Source of the DNA: DATGZH01 sp035297265
GTDB taxonomy: Bacteria; Actinomycetota; Acidimicrobiia; Acidimicrobiales; RAAP-2
NCBI GenBank assembly: GCA_035297265.1
Contig: DATGZH010000044.1
Span: 1 to 42,642, forward strand
DNA: 42,642 nucleotides
Reading direction: 5' to 3'
In this document: positions 24,801 to 33,719 of the stretch, one piece after another
Layout of the letters: each line of letters begins with the position of its first letter
How positions within the stretch are numbered: position 1 is the first letter of the stretch
Notes under the pieces: generated by a model
Database searches by the model: none
Seen by the model: only the letters and a program-made list of their open reading frames with translations
Told to the model about the DNA's origin: nothing
Program-made: the position numbers and the translations under genes

Positions 24801-25286
24801 TTGCGGCGGGTGGTGTCGGGCCGAGCGGCCGACGGCCGTTCGGGTGTGCTCGCCGACGGCGAGGCGACCTCGGTCTTCCGCAACCGGCGCGACGACGGGG
24901 AGTTCGTCTCGACCGACGTGTGGTCGGTCGACTCGCTCAGCCTCGCCACCGACGACGCGGCTGCCACGACCGACCTCCGCGACCTCTTCACGCTCGCCCC
25001 CGGGTCGACGCGCTTTCGGATCCTCTCGATGCCGCCGACCGCCGAGCCGTCCGGATGGCACCGCACGGCCACGATCGACTACGAGTACGTCGTGAGCGGT
25101 GAGGTCGACCTCCTCATGGAGGACGGCACGTCGGCCCACCTCCGGGCAGGGGACGTCAACGTCCAACTGGGCGGGCTCCACCAGTGGTGGAACCGCTCGA
25201 CCGAGCCCTGCGTCCTCGTCATCGTGATGGTGGGGGTCGAGGGCGACGAGCCGCCGGGACTGCACGAGCCACGGGAGGCGCCATGA
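24801..25286 (+). CDS. Cupin-domain protein
   Basis: 161 residues. Cupin motif 1 is visible as GWHRTATIDYEYVVSGEV (about residues 86-103) and motif 2 as GDVNVQLGGLHQWWN, so a small beta-barrel that may bind a metal through His and Glu. TTG 24801 is preferred: AGGGGAG ends 9 nt upstream and the protein then begins MRRVVSGRAADGRS as in relatives; GTG 24810 is the alternative. Its stop overlaps the esterase ATG (ATGA), so the two are co-translated. It is divergent from the serine hydrolase across 127 bp. Confidence 0.8.
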   Translation: MRRVVSGRAADGRSGVLADGEATSVFRNRRDDGEFVSTDVWSVDSLSLATDDAAATTDLRDLFTLAPGSTRFRILSMPPTAEPSGWHRTATIDYEYVVSGEVDLLMEDGTSAHLRAGDVNVQLGGLHQWWNRSTEPCVLVIVMVGVEGDEPPGLHEPREAP

Positions 25287-26230
25287 GCCGCACGATGGAC
25301 GAGGACTTCCTGTCGGTCCTCGAGGTCATGCCGTCGCTCCGGTTGAGCGACCCGAAGGCCCTGCGGGCCCTGCTGGCCGAGACGGCGCCCCTCGGCCGGA
25401 GCGCAGAGGGCGACACCGCGCCGGCCCGGGCCACCACGCGTGACTTCACGATCCCGTCGAAGGAAGGCCACGACATCCGGGTCCGCCTCTACGAGCCGGT
25501 CGAACGGGACGGGACCGCGCCCGGTCTCGCCTACTTCCACGGCGGCGCCTTCGTGCTCGGCGACCTCGAGGTCGAGCACGGCAAGTGCCTCCGCCACGCG
25601 GCCGACGGCGGCGCGGTCGTGCTCTCGGTGGACTACCGGCTGGCCCCCGAGCACCCCTACCCGGCCGGCCTCGAGGACTGCTACACCGGGCTCGTCTGGC
25701 TGGCCGACCACGCCGAGGAGCTCGGTGTGGACCCGGCCCGCCTGGCCGTCGGGGGCAGCAGCGCCGGGGGGAACCTGGCCGCCGCGGTGGCGCTCCTCGC
25801 CCGGGACCGGGGCGGTCCCCCGCTTGCCTTCCAGCTGCTCATCTACCCGGTGACCGACGACCGCACCGGGAACTACCCGTCGATGGCCGAGTTCGCCGAG
25901 CTCGCCGGCTGGAACGGCCTCGCCAGCCGGGACATGTGGGACCACTACCTCGGGCCCGAGCCCCGGGAGGTGTCGGCCTACGCCGCGCCGGCCCGGGCCG
26001 AGGACCTGCGCGGCCTGCCGCCGGCCTTCGTGATCACCGCCGAGTTCGACCCCCTCCGCGACGAGGGCATGGCCTACGCCATCGCCCTCCAGCAGGCCGG
26101 CGTGCCCACCGAGCTCCACCACGTGCCGGGGGTCCCCCACGGCTTCGACCTCCTGCTGCCCGAGGCGGCGGTCTCGCGGCGGGCCATCGACGAGCAGGTG
26201 GCCGTGCTCCGCCGCCACCTGGCGCCCTGA
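25283..26230 (+). CDS. Alpha/beta-hydrolase esterase of the HSL family
   Basis: 315 residues. Oxyanion-hole motif HGG at 86-88, nucleophile elbow GGSSAGG at 157-163 (Ser160), then Asp256 in AEFDPLRDEG and His286 in GVPHGF complete the triad. This matches hormone-sensitive-lipase-type esterases that hydrolyse short acyl esters. ATG 25283 has GGGAGG 5 nt upstream and overlaps the cupin stop. It is convergent with the thiolase-like gene, with 4 bp between the stops. Confidence 0.92.
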   Translation: MSRTMDEDFLSVLEVMPSLRLSDPKALRALLAETAPLGRSAEGDTAPARATTRDFTIPSKEGHDIRVRLYEPVERDGTAPGLAYFHGGAFVLGDLEVEHGKCLRHAADGGAVVLSVDYRLAPEHPYPAGLEDCYTGLVWLADHAEELGVDPARLAVGGSSAGGNLAAAVALLARDRGGPPLAFQLLIYPVTDDRTGNYPSMAEFAELAGWNGLASRDMWDHYLGPEPREVSAYAAPARAEDLRGLPPAFVITAEFDPLRDEGMAYAIALQQAGVPTELHHVPGVPHGFDLLLPEAAVSRRAIDEQVAVLRRHLAP

Positions 26231-26234
26231 GGGA

Positions 26235-27722
26235 TCAGGCCAAGAGGCGGTTGGTGCCGTCCCCGCCGGCGGCCAGTCGGACGGGCGAACCGACCGCTTC
26301 GGTGCCGGCCAGCCAGGCCAGCACCTCGGGCTCCGACGTCGCTCCGTAGCAGCGGCGGCCGTCGGGGAGCCCGCACACCGCCACCGCCCACTCGTCGTCA
26401 CCGGCCCGGTCGCAGGCCACGGCGTAGGCGAGCAGCTCGGCCGGCCCGCGGCCGGCGAGGGCGATGGGCACGGGCTCCCCGGCCGGCGGTGCCGGTTGGC
26501 CAACGAGGACGGCCGGCGGACCGGGCCCGGCCGACAGTACCACGACGGCGTGCGCGGCCATCTGGGCGGTGAGCCCGCTCACGAGGCCGACCGCGCCCGG
26601 CGCCTCGCGCAGGCGGTCGACCATCGCCGCCAGGGCGTGGGCGGTCGTGTTGCTACCGGGCGCCCCGGCGTAGGGCATGCCCCCGGTCACCGTCACCCCA
26701 CGCGGGTCGTCGAGGGGCCGCCCGAGGGCGTCGCAGGCGAAGCGGACGGCCGCGGGGAACGCGCTGTAGAGGTCGAAGAGATCGACGTCGGCTTGGTCGA
26801 GGCCGGCCGCGGCGAGGGCGGCACCGAAGGCCCGGGCCATGCCGGGCGAGGCGTGGAGGTCGGGCTGCTCGGCCGGGTAGGGGAAGTCGCGGCAAGCCGC
26901 GGTGCCCCACAGGTGCACGCGGCGCTCGGGCGGGACACCGAGGTCGTCGGCCGCCGAGGCCGAAGCCACGAGGCACGCCGCCGCGAGGTTGACGTCGGGC
27001 GAGGCCATGAGCCGCTTCGTGTAGGGGTGGACCGGCTGACGGTTGTCGGCCGACGGCGTGACGAGCTCCTGTGCCGGGCGGGCTTCCCGGTGCCAGGCGA
27101 ACGGGTTGGCCGCGGCGACCTTCGTCATGTCGGCGTAGGCCGGCCCGGGCTCGAGGCGGTAGTCCTCGGGCGCCGCCCCGAGGTGGGCTCGTCGGGCCAC
27201 GTCGCGGAGGGCGAAGCTCCGCATGATCGGGAGCAGGCCGTGGGCCAGCTCGCTCGGGTGCACGACGCCCTCGAGGTCGGGCGCCTCGGGACGGGGGTCG
27301 GCGTGGGCCCAGGGGAGCGGCTCTCCGGCGCGCCGGAGGGCCCGCACCGTGGCGAGGGCCTCGCCTCCGGCGAGCGCCGCCACCCGGTACTCGCCCCGCC
27401 GACAGCCCTCGGCCAGCTGCGCCAGGTGGAGGAGCGGCTGGTGGCCGCCGAGCCCGGTCTCGGTCCGGGCGCCCGGTCCGAGGGACAGCCGGGTGGCCAG
27501 ACGCCCGGCCGCGTCGTCGTAGGCGAAGCTGTCGATGCGCACGACGGTGAGCGCGTCCACCGACCTGAGCACCTCGGCGGCGCCGCAGTCGTCGGCCGCC
27601 GCGGCCACCGCCTGCGCCCAGAGCTCCAGCGGTTCGGTGGCCGCCGGGTCGGTGTCCCGGGCCACCACCTGGCCCACGCCGACGAGGCAGGGTGACCGGT
27701 CGTCGGCCACCGGCCTCGCCAC
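26235..27722 (-). CDS. Type 1 thiolase-like protein (acetyl-CoA acetyltransferase family)
   Basis: 495 residues with a thiolase fold: VGVGQVVARD near the N-terminus, AGGEALATVRALR in the position of the nucleophile loop, and VTVTGGMPYAGAPGSNTTAHAL near 350. The Cys expected in the nucleophile loop of true thiolases is absent, as is common in mycobacterial type 1 thiolase-like proteins, and a C-terminal extra domain (about 405-490, VLVGQPAPP...) matches that subfamily. It probably binds acyl-CoA, and catalysis is uncertain. GTG 27722 is taken; GTG 27710 with GAGG before it is equally possible. It follows the amidohydrolase gene after 8 bp in the same operon. Confidence 0.82.
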   Translation of the reverse strand: MARPVADDRSPCLVGVGQVVARDTDPAATEPLELWAQAVAAAADDCGAAEVLRSVDALTVVRIDSFAYDDAAGRLATRLSLGPGARTETGLGGHQPLLHLAQLAEGCRRGEYRVAALAGGEALATVRALRRAGEPLPWAHADPRPEAPDLEGVVHPSELAHGLLPIMRSFALRDVARRAHLGAAPEDYRLEPGPAYADMTKVAAANPFAWHREARPAQELVTPSADNRQPVHPYTKRLMASPDVNLAAACLVASASAADDLGVPPERRVHLWGTAACRDFPYPAEQPDLHASPGMARAFGAALAAAGLDQADVDLFDLYSAFPAAVRFACDALGRPLDDPRGVTVTGGMPYAGAPGSNTTAHALAAMVDRLREAPGAVGLVSGLTAQMAAHAVVVLSAGPGPPAVLVGQPAPPAGEPVPIALAGRGPAELLAYAVACDRAGDDEWAVAVCGLPDGRRCYGATSEPEVLAWLAGTEAVGSPVRLAAGGDGTNRLLA

Positions 27723-27730
27723 CGGCGGCG

Positions 27731-28918
27731 CTACCTAGGCCGCAGGGTGGTGAGCGACCGGGTGTTCTCGCCGAGGAGCAGGCGCTTGGTCCCCTCGTCG
27801 AGGTCCTGCACCTCCTCCAAGTAGTCGAGCGGGGCGGGCAGCCCCTCCACGTGGGGCCAGTCGGACCCGAAGAGCACATGGTCGGCCCCGACGAGGCTGA
27901 CGACGTGACCGATGTCCTCCTCCCAGAACGGGCTGATCCAGATGTGGCGGCGGAAGGACTCGACGGGGTCGCTCGCGAAGTAGCCGGGGAGCTTGGCGTT
28001 GAGGTGCTTGAGCCGGCTGAAGAGGCTCGACAGGTAGGCCGAGCCGTTCTCGATCGACGCGAGGCGCAGGTTGTCGAAACGCTCGAAGACCCGGTCGCAG
28101 ACCAGGGCGGCCAGGTAGTCCATGATCGGCCGCTCGATGTTGATCTCGTCGAGGAGGAGCTTCGTCGCCGACAGCCGGTCGGCGAACACGGCCAGGCCGT
28201 CGCCGGCGTAGCCGTTCGAGCTGTAGCCGGTCTCGCCCCCATGGACGGCCACGGTCACCCCGGCCTCGTCGGCCAGGCCCCAGAACGGGTCGAATCGGGC
28301 GTCGCCGGGCGAGCAGCGCCCGTCGGCCGTGGTCGGGGCGACCGGCCGCACGCACACGACCCCGGCCCCATGGTCGAGGGCCCACGTCAGCTCGGCCACC
28401 GCCCAGTCCACGTCGGCCAGCGAGATGTAGGGAGCGGCGAAGATGCGCCCGTCGAAGTGCAGGCCCCAGTCCTCCTCGAGCCAGCGGTTGAACGACGTGA
28501 AGGCGGCGCAGACGGCCTCGGGGTCACCGGTCATCGCCTCCTCGTACATGACGCCGAGGGTGGGGAAGAGCCACACGCCCTCGACCCCCTGCTCGTCCAT
28601 CACCTTCACCCGGGCCGCCGGGTCGCGGTACTCGGCCCGGATGGGCTCGGCGTCGGCGAGGTACTCGCGGAGGCTCTTCCCCTCCGGGTTGCCCCGGAAG
28701 TAGCCGTAGAGGGCGCCCGGCCTGGTCACCGGGTCGAACGTCGGGTTGGTCACCGCGTGGTTGAGCCGGCCGCCCACGACGTGGCGGACCCGTCCACCCA
28801 CCTGCACCTCCATGACGGCGCGCTCGCCGAGGCGGGGGTCGAGGTGCCGCGTGAAGGCGTCGGGGGCCTCGTAGTAGTGGTTGTCGGCGTCGAACACCGT
28901 CGTGACCGTACTGGCCAT
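27731..28918 (-). CDS. Amidohydrolase-2 family (ACMSD-like) protein
   Basis: 395 residues. Metal-ligand style motifs: FDADNHYYE at the N-terminus, VAVHGGE in the middle and FGSDWPHVEG near the C-terminus, as in zinc-dependent amidohydrolase-2 decarboxylases/hydrolases. ATG 28918 is chosen because GGGAGGCAGGA lies directly upstream; the frame extends 27 codons further without conserved content. It is the first gene of a two-gene minus-strand unit with the thiolase-like gene and diverges from the acyl-CoA ligase. Related proteins occur in actinobacterial steroid and aromatic catabolism; the substrate here is unknown. Confidence 0.88.
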   Translation of the reverse strand: MASTVTTVFDADNHYYEAPDAFTRHLDPRLGERAVMEVQVGGRVRHVVGGRLNHAVTNPTFDPVTRPGALYGYFRGNPEGKSLREYLADAEPIRAEYRDPAARVKVMDEQGVEGVWLFPTLGVMYEEAMTGDPEAVCAAFTSFNRWLEEDWGLHFDGRIFAAPYISLADVDWAVAELTWALDHGAGVVCVRPVAPTTADGRCSPGDARFDPFWGLADEAGVTVAVHGGETGYSSNGYAGDGLAVFADRLSATKLLLDEINIERPIMDYLAALVCDRVFERFDNLRLASIENGSAYLSSLFSRLKHLNAKLPGYFASDPVESFRRHIWISPFWEEDIGHVVSLVGADHVLFGSDWPHVEGLPAPLDYLEEVQDLDEGTKRLLLGENTRSLTTLRPR

Positions 28919-28994
28919 GGTCGTCCTGCCTCCCTCGGCCAGCGGCGCTGGCGCCCGACCCCTTCCCGGGCCGGGCGGCCCCCGTCGCCATCGC

Positions 28995-29035
28995 GGCACT
29001 TGTTTCTAACCTTGCTATTTTTACCTCTGCAGTGA
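28995..29035. promoter_or_regulatory. AT-rich divergent promoter/operator region
   Basis: The stretch containing CTTGTTTCTAACCTTGCTAT and TTTTACCTCTGC stands out as AT-rich between the divergent amidohydrolase and acyl-CoA ligase genes. CTAACCTTGCTA vaguely recalls the TNNAACNNGTTNNA operator of KstR-type regulators but is one base short and degenerate. No exact -35/-10 pair can be assigned. Confidence 0.35.
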
Positions 29036-29078
29036 CGGTGCGCCCCGAAAGCGGGCGCCCGGCCGGGGGGGCCGACGC

Positions 29079-30722
29079 ATGGACGAGAGCTGGGCCACGC
29101 TGTGGGAGGCGGTGGGCGACGCCATGCCCGACCAGGTGGCCCTCTCCCAGGGCGACCACCGCCTGACCTGGGCCGAGCTCGACGACCGGGCGGCCCGCCT
29201 GGCCGCGGCGCTCGCCGCCTTCGGCGTGGGCGAGCAGTCCAAGGTGGCGATTCTCGCCTACAACGTGCCCGAGCACCTCGAAGCGGTGTTCGCCGCCTAC
29301 AAGCTCCGGGCCTGCCCGATCAACCTCAACTTCCGCTATCTCGTGGACGAGCTCGTCGAGGTCCTCTGCGACGCCGACGCCGAGGTGCTCGTGTTCAGCG
29401 GCATCCTCGGCGAGCGGGTGGCCGCCGCCCGGCCCCGGGTGTCCTGCCTGCAGGCCGCCGTCCAGCTGGCGGACGGCGCCGAGCTCCTCGAAGGGGCGCT
29501 CGCCTACGACGACCTCGTGGCCTCGCACGAGCCGGCGCCCCGCCTCGACCGCTCGGGCGACGACGTGCAGGTCCTCTACACCGGCGGCACGACCGGTTCG
29601 CCCCGCGGCGTCCTCTACCGCCACCGCGACGCGGTGGCCATGAACGCCTTCGCCGCCTACACGCTGGCCGGTCTCGAGACGCCCGAGGACGCCCCGGCGG
29701 CCGCCGACAAAGCCGGCGAGCTCGCCCGGCTGGGGCTCACGCCCACCGTGCTCCCGGCGTCGCCGCTCGTCCACGGCACCGCCCTCAACCTGTGCGCCGC
29801 CGCCTGGCTCCTGGGCGGCCGGGTGGTGCTCCTCCCGAGCCGGTCGTTCGACGCCCACGAGCTCTGGCGGGTGGTCGAGGACGAGAAGGTGAGCGAGATC
29901 GGGATCGTGGGCGACGCCTTCGCCCGGCCCATGGTCCAGGCCCTGGAGCAGGCCGAGGAGGTGGGCCGGCCCTACGACATCTCGAGCGTCACCCGGGTCC
30001 TTTCCTCCGGGGCTCCCTGGTCGCCGGCGTGGAAGGAGGGTCTCGCCGTACGGGGCTCGTCGCTCACGCTCGTCGAGACGATCGGCTCGAGCGAGGGCGG
30101 CCCGACGGCCGTCTCGGTCGTGCCGCCGGGAACGCTCGTGGAGGAGGCCCGCTTCGTGCTCGGCGACCGGGCGAGGCTCCTCGCCGAGGACGGGCGGGAG
30201 CTCGAGCCCGGGAGCGGCGAGGTCGGTCTCCTCGCCATGCTGCCCCCGATCCCGTTCGCCTATTACAAGGACGAGCAGAAGTCGGCCAAGGTCTTCCGCA
30301 CGATCGACGGCCAGCCCTACTCGATCACCGGTGACTACGCCCGGCTGGAGGAGGACGGCAGCGTCGTCTTCCTGGGACGGGGGTCGCTCTGCATCAACAC
30401 CGCGGGGGAGAAAGTCTTTCCCGAGGAGGTCGAGGACGCCATCCGCACCCACCCCCTTGTGGTCGACGCCAACATCGTCGGCCTGCCCGACGAGCAGTGG
30501 GGACAGGCGGTGACCGCCGTGGTGGCCCTCGACACCGCCGGGCGGGCCAGCGAGGACGACATCCGCGACACCGTGCGGGCCCGGCTCGCCGGCTACAAGG
30601 TGCCCAAGCACGTCGTGTTCGTGACCGACATCCCGAGGAGCCCGTCGGGCAAGGCGCAGTACCATTGGGCCAGGCAGGTGGCCGAGGACGCCCTGGCCGC
30701 CCGCGGGGCGTCGGCCGACTGA
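29079..30722 (+). CDS. Acyl-CoA synthetase (AMP-dependent ligase)
   Basis: Activates a carboxylic acid to acyl-CoA through an acyl-adenylate. 547 residues. P-loop YTGGTTGSPRG near 167-177, adenine-binding SSEGGPT, the hinge region GRGSLCINTAGEKVFPEEVE, and the C-terminal SPSGKAQY with the catalytic Lys. The closest style is actinobacterial FadD ligases acting on steroid side chains or fatty acids. ATG 29079 follows a G-rich ribosome-binding stretch. The patatin gene follows 64 bp downstream. Confidence 0.93.
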   Translation: MDESWATLWEAVGDAMPDQVALSQGDHRLTWAELDDRAARLAAALAAFGVGEQSKVAILAYNVPEHLEAVFAAYKLRACPINLNFRYLVDELVEVLCDADAEVLVFSGILGERVAAARPRVSCLQAAVQLADGAELLEGALAYDDLVASHEPAPRLDRSGDDVQVLYTGGTTGSPRGVLYRHRDAVAMNAFAAYTLAGLETPEDAPAAADKAGELARLGLTPTVLPASPLVHGTALNLCAAAWLLGGRVVLLPSRSFDAHELWRVVEDEKVSEIGIVGDAFARPMVQALEQAEEVGRPYDISSVTRVLSSGAPWSPAWKEGLAVRGSSLTLVETIGSSEGGPTAVSVVPPGTLVEEARFVLGDRARLLAEDGRELEPGSGEVGLLAMLPPIPFAYYKDEQKSAKVFRTIDGQPYSITGDYARLEEDGSVVFLGRGSLCINTAGEKVFPEEVEDAIRTHPLVVDANIVGLPDEQWGQAVTAVVALDTAGRASEDDIRDTVRARLAGYKVPKHVVFVTDIPRSPSGKAQYHWARQVAEDALAARGASAD

Positions 30723-30786
30723 GAGCGGTCGCCCCGGGGGCGTCGACCGGAGGGCGGGGCGCCGGCTTGGAACCCGGAGCGGTCCA

Positions 30787-31635
30787 ATGAGCCAGCCACC
30801 CGTGACGACAGCCATCGCTCTTTCGGGCGGGGCCAACCTCGGGCCCATGCACGCGGGCGCCGTGGTGGCCCTCCTGGAGGCCGGCCTGCAGCCCGACCTC
30901 CTCGTCGGCACCTCGGTCGGCGCGATGAACGCCGCATACCTCGCCACCCGTCCGGGATTGGCGTCCGCCCGGGAGCTCGGGGAGGCCTGGGCCAACCTCC
31001 GGCGGCGCGACGCCTTCCGCTTCAGCCTCGGGGGCGCCATCGCCGGCTTCCTTGCGGCCCGGGACCACCTCGTCTCGCCGAGCCGACTGGCCGCCCTCAT
31101 GCGCCAGTGGGTGACCGTCGAGCGCATCGAGGACGCGCCGGTGCGCTTCGCCGCGGTGGCCACCGACGCCCTCTCCGGTGAGCCGGTGGTGCTCGACCGG
31201 GGCCCGGTCGTCCCCGCCCTCATGGCCAGCTCGGCCATCCCCGGCCTCTTGCCGGCGGTGCGCCACCTCGGGCGCTGGCTGATCGACGGCACGCTCTCGG
31301 CGAGCTGCCCGGCCCTCCAGGCCCAGGACCTCGGGGCCGACGTGGTCTACGTCGTCACCACCCGGACCGCCCCGCGGGTCCGTCCGCCCCGGGGCGCCCT
31401 CGCCATGGCGATGAACAGCGTCTCCCTCCTCACCGCACGGGCCGCGGCCGAGCAGCTGGCGACGGCCCGGCGTCGGGCCGAGGCGAGCGGCGGCACCGTG
31501 CTCGAGGTGCCGACGGGCGAGCCGCCGGCCCCCGGGCCGTTCGACTTCAACCAGGCCCGCTTCCTCTTCGCCCGCTCCTACGCCGAGGCCTCGAGCTGGT
31601 GCCGAGACAACCTCGGGTCACGGGCGACGCAATAG
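30787..31635 (+). CDS. Patatin-like phospholipase
   Basis: 282 residues. Oxyanion loop LSGGANLGPMHAG (12-24), nucleophile GTSVG with Ser43, and Asp167 in IDGT (relatives have DGG or DGA) form the Ser-Asp dyad of patatins. There is no signal peptide, so it probably acts on lipids from the cytoplasmic side. The ATG at 30787 follows GGAGCGG. It is likely co-transcribed with the acyl-CoA ligase, which could activate the released fatty acids. Confidence 0.9.
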   Translation: MSQPPVTTAIALSGGANLGPMHAGAVVALLEAGLQPDLLVGTSVGAMNAAYLATRPGLASARELGEAWANLRRRDAFRFSLGGAIAGFLAARDHLVSPSRLAALMRQWVTVERIEDAPVRFAAVATDALSGEPVVLDRGPVVPALMASSAIPGLLPAVRHLGRWLIDGTLSASCPALQAQDLGADVVYVVTTRTAPRVRPPRGALAMAMNSVSLLTARAAAEQLATARRRAEASGGTVLEVPTGEPPAPGPFDFNQARFLFARSYAEASSWCRDNLGSRATQ

Positions 31636-31730
31636 GTCCTCGGTTCACGGCGTCGCCGGCGGGCCGGACATCGCGACGCTCCTCGGTCAGGCGGCCCGGT
31701 ATGCTCCGCCCGACCAAAAGGGGGGTCGAC

Positions 31731-32600
31731 ATGGGGGGTGCGCCGCTGGCGCGAGCTGTCGGGTTGCTGGCGCTGTGGACGCTCGGTGTCGTGGCCACCG
31801 CCGGACCGGTCGCGGCGAGCGAGCGGGGGGCGGCCGGCGGCACGAGCGGGGTCTTCAAGCACGCCGTCAAGGTGTCCGAGTCGAAAGGATCGGCCGAAGT
31901 CTCCTTCGTCGTGGGCCTCGCCGCGCCAGGCTTGGGGAGCGTACCCATCGTCAAGGTGGTCGGAGAGCAGACGTTCCGGGCACCACTCCGCGCTCACTTC
32001 GTCCTCACGATTCCATCGGGGTCCGGGAACGGCGAGACCTCGCTCCACGAGATCCTGGTGGGCAACACCGTCTACCTCCGCATCGGTGGTGCCTGGTATG
32101 AGCAGTCGACGCAGGCGGCACTGGGCCAGGTCGGGTTGTCGGGATCGTTGTCGAGCAGCGATCCGACGCAGATCTTGCAGGTCCTCGAAGCCCGGGGCGC
32201 GGTCGTCACCAAGGTGGGGTCCCGCACGCTGGCGGGGGTGGCGACGACCGAGTACCGGGCGGTCATCAGCGTGGCCCAGGCAGAGCAGCACTTGGGCTCG
32301 ACGGGCATCTCGGCCACCCCCGCCGCCCTCAAGGAGTTCAGTCAGCTGTCGTCGAGCCCGACCTACCCGGTCACCGTCTGGTTGGACTCGGACAGCCGGA
32401 TCCGTCAGCTGAAGATCGAGCTGCCCCTCTCCCACGCGGCGCTCGCCAACTTCGGGCTGCAGGACGCTCCGAGCGGCGTCTCGCTCTCGATCGCCCTCAC
32501 GTTCTCGCACTACGGCGTGAAGGTGGTGGCCCCCGCGCCGCCGGCGTCGGAGGTCCATCCCGTCCCGACCACCACCACGACCACGGCGGCCTCCGGCTGA
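31731..32600 (+). CDS. Secreted LppX/LprG-like protein
   Basis: 289 residues with an N-terminal signal peptide (hydrophobic VGLLALWTLGVVATA, then GPVAAS). The body has the strand-rich pattern of LolA-like proteins of the LppX/LprAFG group: LVGNTVYLRIGGAWYEQS, GVATTEYRAVISV and YPVTVWLDSDSRIRQL. Unlike LppX it has no lipobox Cys, so it should be released or held otherwise. The tail is Pro/Thr-rich (VPTTTTTTAASG). ATG 31731 has AGGGGGG upstream; an in-frame ATG at 31701 lacks it, and TATGCT at 31700-31705 may be the -10. Function, perhaps lipid binding in the envelope, is inferred. Confidence 0.75.
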   Translation: MGGAPLARAVGLLALWTLGVVATAGPVAASERGAAGGTSGVFKHAVKVSESKGSAEVSFVVGLAAPGLGSVPIVKVVGEQTFRAPLRAHFVLTIPSGSGNGETSLHEILVGNTVYLRIGGAWYEQSTQAALGQVGLSGSLSSSDPTQILQVLEARGAVVTKVGSRTLAGVATTEYRAVISVAQAEQHLGSTGISATPAALKEFSQLSSSPTYPVTVWLDSDSRIRQLKIELPLSHAALANFGLQDAPSGVSLSIALTFSHYGVKVVAPAPPASEVHPVPTTTTTTAASG

Positions 32601-32756
32601 CGGGGTCGGACGACCTCCCACGGGATCGGTCACCCTCCTCGACGACGAACGATCCCCGTCGGTTGCCAGCGTCGTCCCTTCCCGCCCCCGGCGCTCGACG
32701 GCGCGAGCTTCATGGGAACACCGTGGGCCTGACCCGGAGCGACGTCCGCCGGAGCG

Positions 32757-32780
32757 AATAAGAATGATTCTCGTTATACT
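32757..32780 (+). promoter_or_regulatory. Zur-like operator overlapping a leaderless promoter
   Basis: TAAGAATGATTCTCG at 32759-32773 is a near-palindrome centred on AATGATT, close to the actinobacterial Zur box TGAAAATGATTTTCA. TATACT at 32775-32780 fits a -10 and ends 6 nt before the ATG at 32787, with no ribosome-binding site, so the mRNA is probably leaderless. A bound repressor would cover the region between -35 and -10. A Fur-family regulator is encoded 5 kb away. Confidence 0.65.
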
Positions 32781-32786
32781 CCACCC

Positions 32787-33719
32787 ATGGCCAAGGCGTC
32801 GGTCAGCTGGACGTGGCGGGTCGTGGGCCTCGCGGGCGCGATGGCGGTCGCCGTCGTGGCCGGTCCGGTCGGTACGGGTGGGGCCAACGGACCCGGGAGC
32901 CGGGTGCTCAGCGTGGTGGCGGCAGAGGACTTCTGGGGGAGCCTCGCCGCCCAGCTCGGTGGTCGCCAGGTCCAGGTGACGAGCATCGTCACCGACCCCA
33001 ACGCCGACCCCCACGAGTACGAGACGAGCGCCCTCGACGCCCGGGAGCTGGCGGGGGCGGACCTCGTCGTCGTGAACGGTGCGGGCTACGACGAATGGGC
33101 CGACAAGTTGCTCTCGGCCCAGCCCGCCGCCCACCGCACGGTGCTCACGGTGGCGACGCTCCTCGGCAAGACGGCGGGGGACAACCCGCACTTCTGGTAC
33201 GACCCGGCCTTCGTTCTGCGGGTGGTCCACCGGATCACCGCCGACTACGAGGCGATCGAGCCACAGGAGAGGGCCTACTTCGCCGGACGGGCCCGGACGG
33301 TGCAGGCCGACCTCGCCCCCTACCGCCAGCACTTGGCGTACATCCGGGCCCACTTCGCCGGGACCAAGGTGGCCTCGACCGAGACCGTCTTCCAGTACCT
33401 GGCGCAGTACCTGCAGCTCGACCTCGTGACGCCGTACGCCTTCATGAAGTCCGTGGCCGAGGGGAACGACCCGCCGGCCACCACCGTGGCCACCTTCGAG
33501 CGCCAGATCCAGGCCAAGGCCTTCAAGGTGCTCGTCTACAACAACCAGACGGTCACGCCGCTCACCGGCAACCTGCGGGCCGCGGCGGCGGCCGAGGGCA
33601 TCCCGGTCGTCGCGGTGTCCGAGACGGTCCAACCGGCGTCCGTGTCGTTCGAGACCTGGATGGACCGGGAGCTGGCCGAGCTGACCGGCGCGCTCGACCT
33701 CGGGCGGTCGGCGCCGTGA
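32787..33719 (+). CDS. Metal ABC transporter substrate-binding protein (ZnuA/PsaA family)
   Basis: 310 residues; binds zinc or manganese outside the membrane and delivers it to the transporter. Signal sequence about 1-34 without a lipobox Cys, unusual for a Gram-positive binding protein. Likely ligands: His76 (ADPHEYE), His135 (DNPHFWYDP), Glu199 (STETVFQYL) and Glu279 (VSETV). Glu at the third position, where ZnuA has His, is the pattern of PsaA-type manganese proteins, and the His-rich loop of ZnuA is absent. The Zur-like box upstream argues for zinc. Which metal is bound is therefore open. It is coupled to the ATPase gene by a GTGA overlap. Confidence 0.9.
   Translation: MAKASVSWTWRVVGLAGAMAVAVVAGPVGTGGANGPGSRVLSVVAAEDFWGSLAAQLGGRQVQVTSIVTDPNADPHEYETSALDARELAGADLVVVNGAGYDEWADKLLSAQPAAHRTVLTVATLLGKTAGDNPHFWYDPAFVLRVVHRITADYEAIEPQERAYFAGRARTVQADLAPYRQHLAYIRAHFAGTKVASTETVFQYLAQYLQLDLVTPYAFMKSVAEGNDPPATTVATFERQIQAKAFKVLVYNNQTVTPLTGNLRAAAAAEGIPVVAVSETVQPASVSFETWMDRELAELTGALDLGRSAP

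Noticed and set aside
28524..31292. Minus-strand open frame of about 920 codons opposite the acyl-CoA ligase and patatin genes
   Set aside because: Antisense shadow in GC-rich DNA; both genes on the plus strand have complete family motifs.
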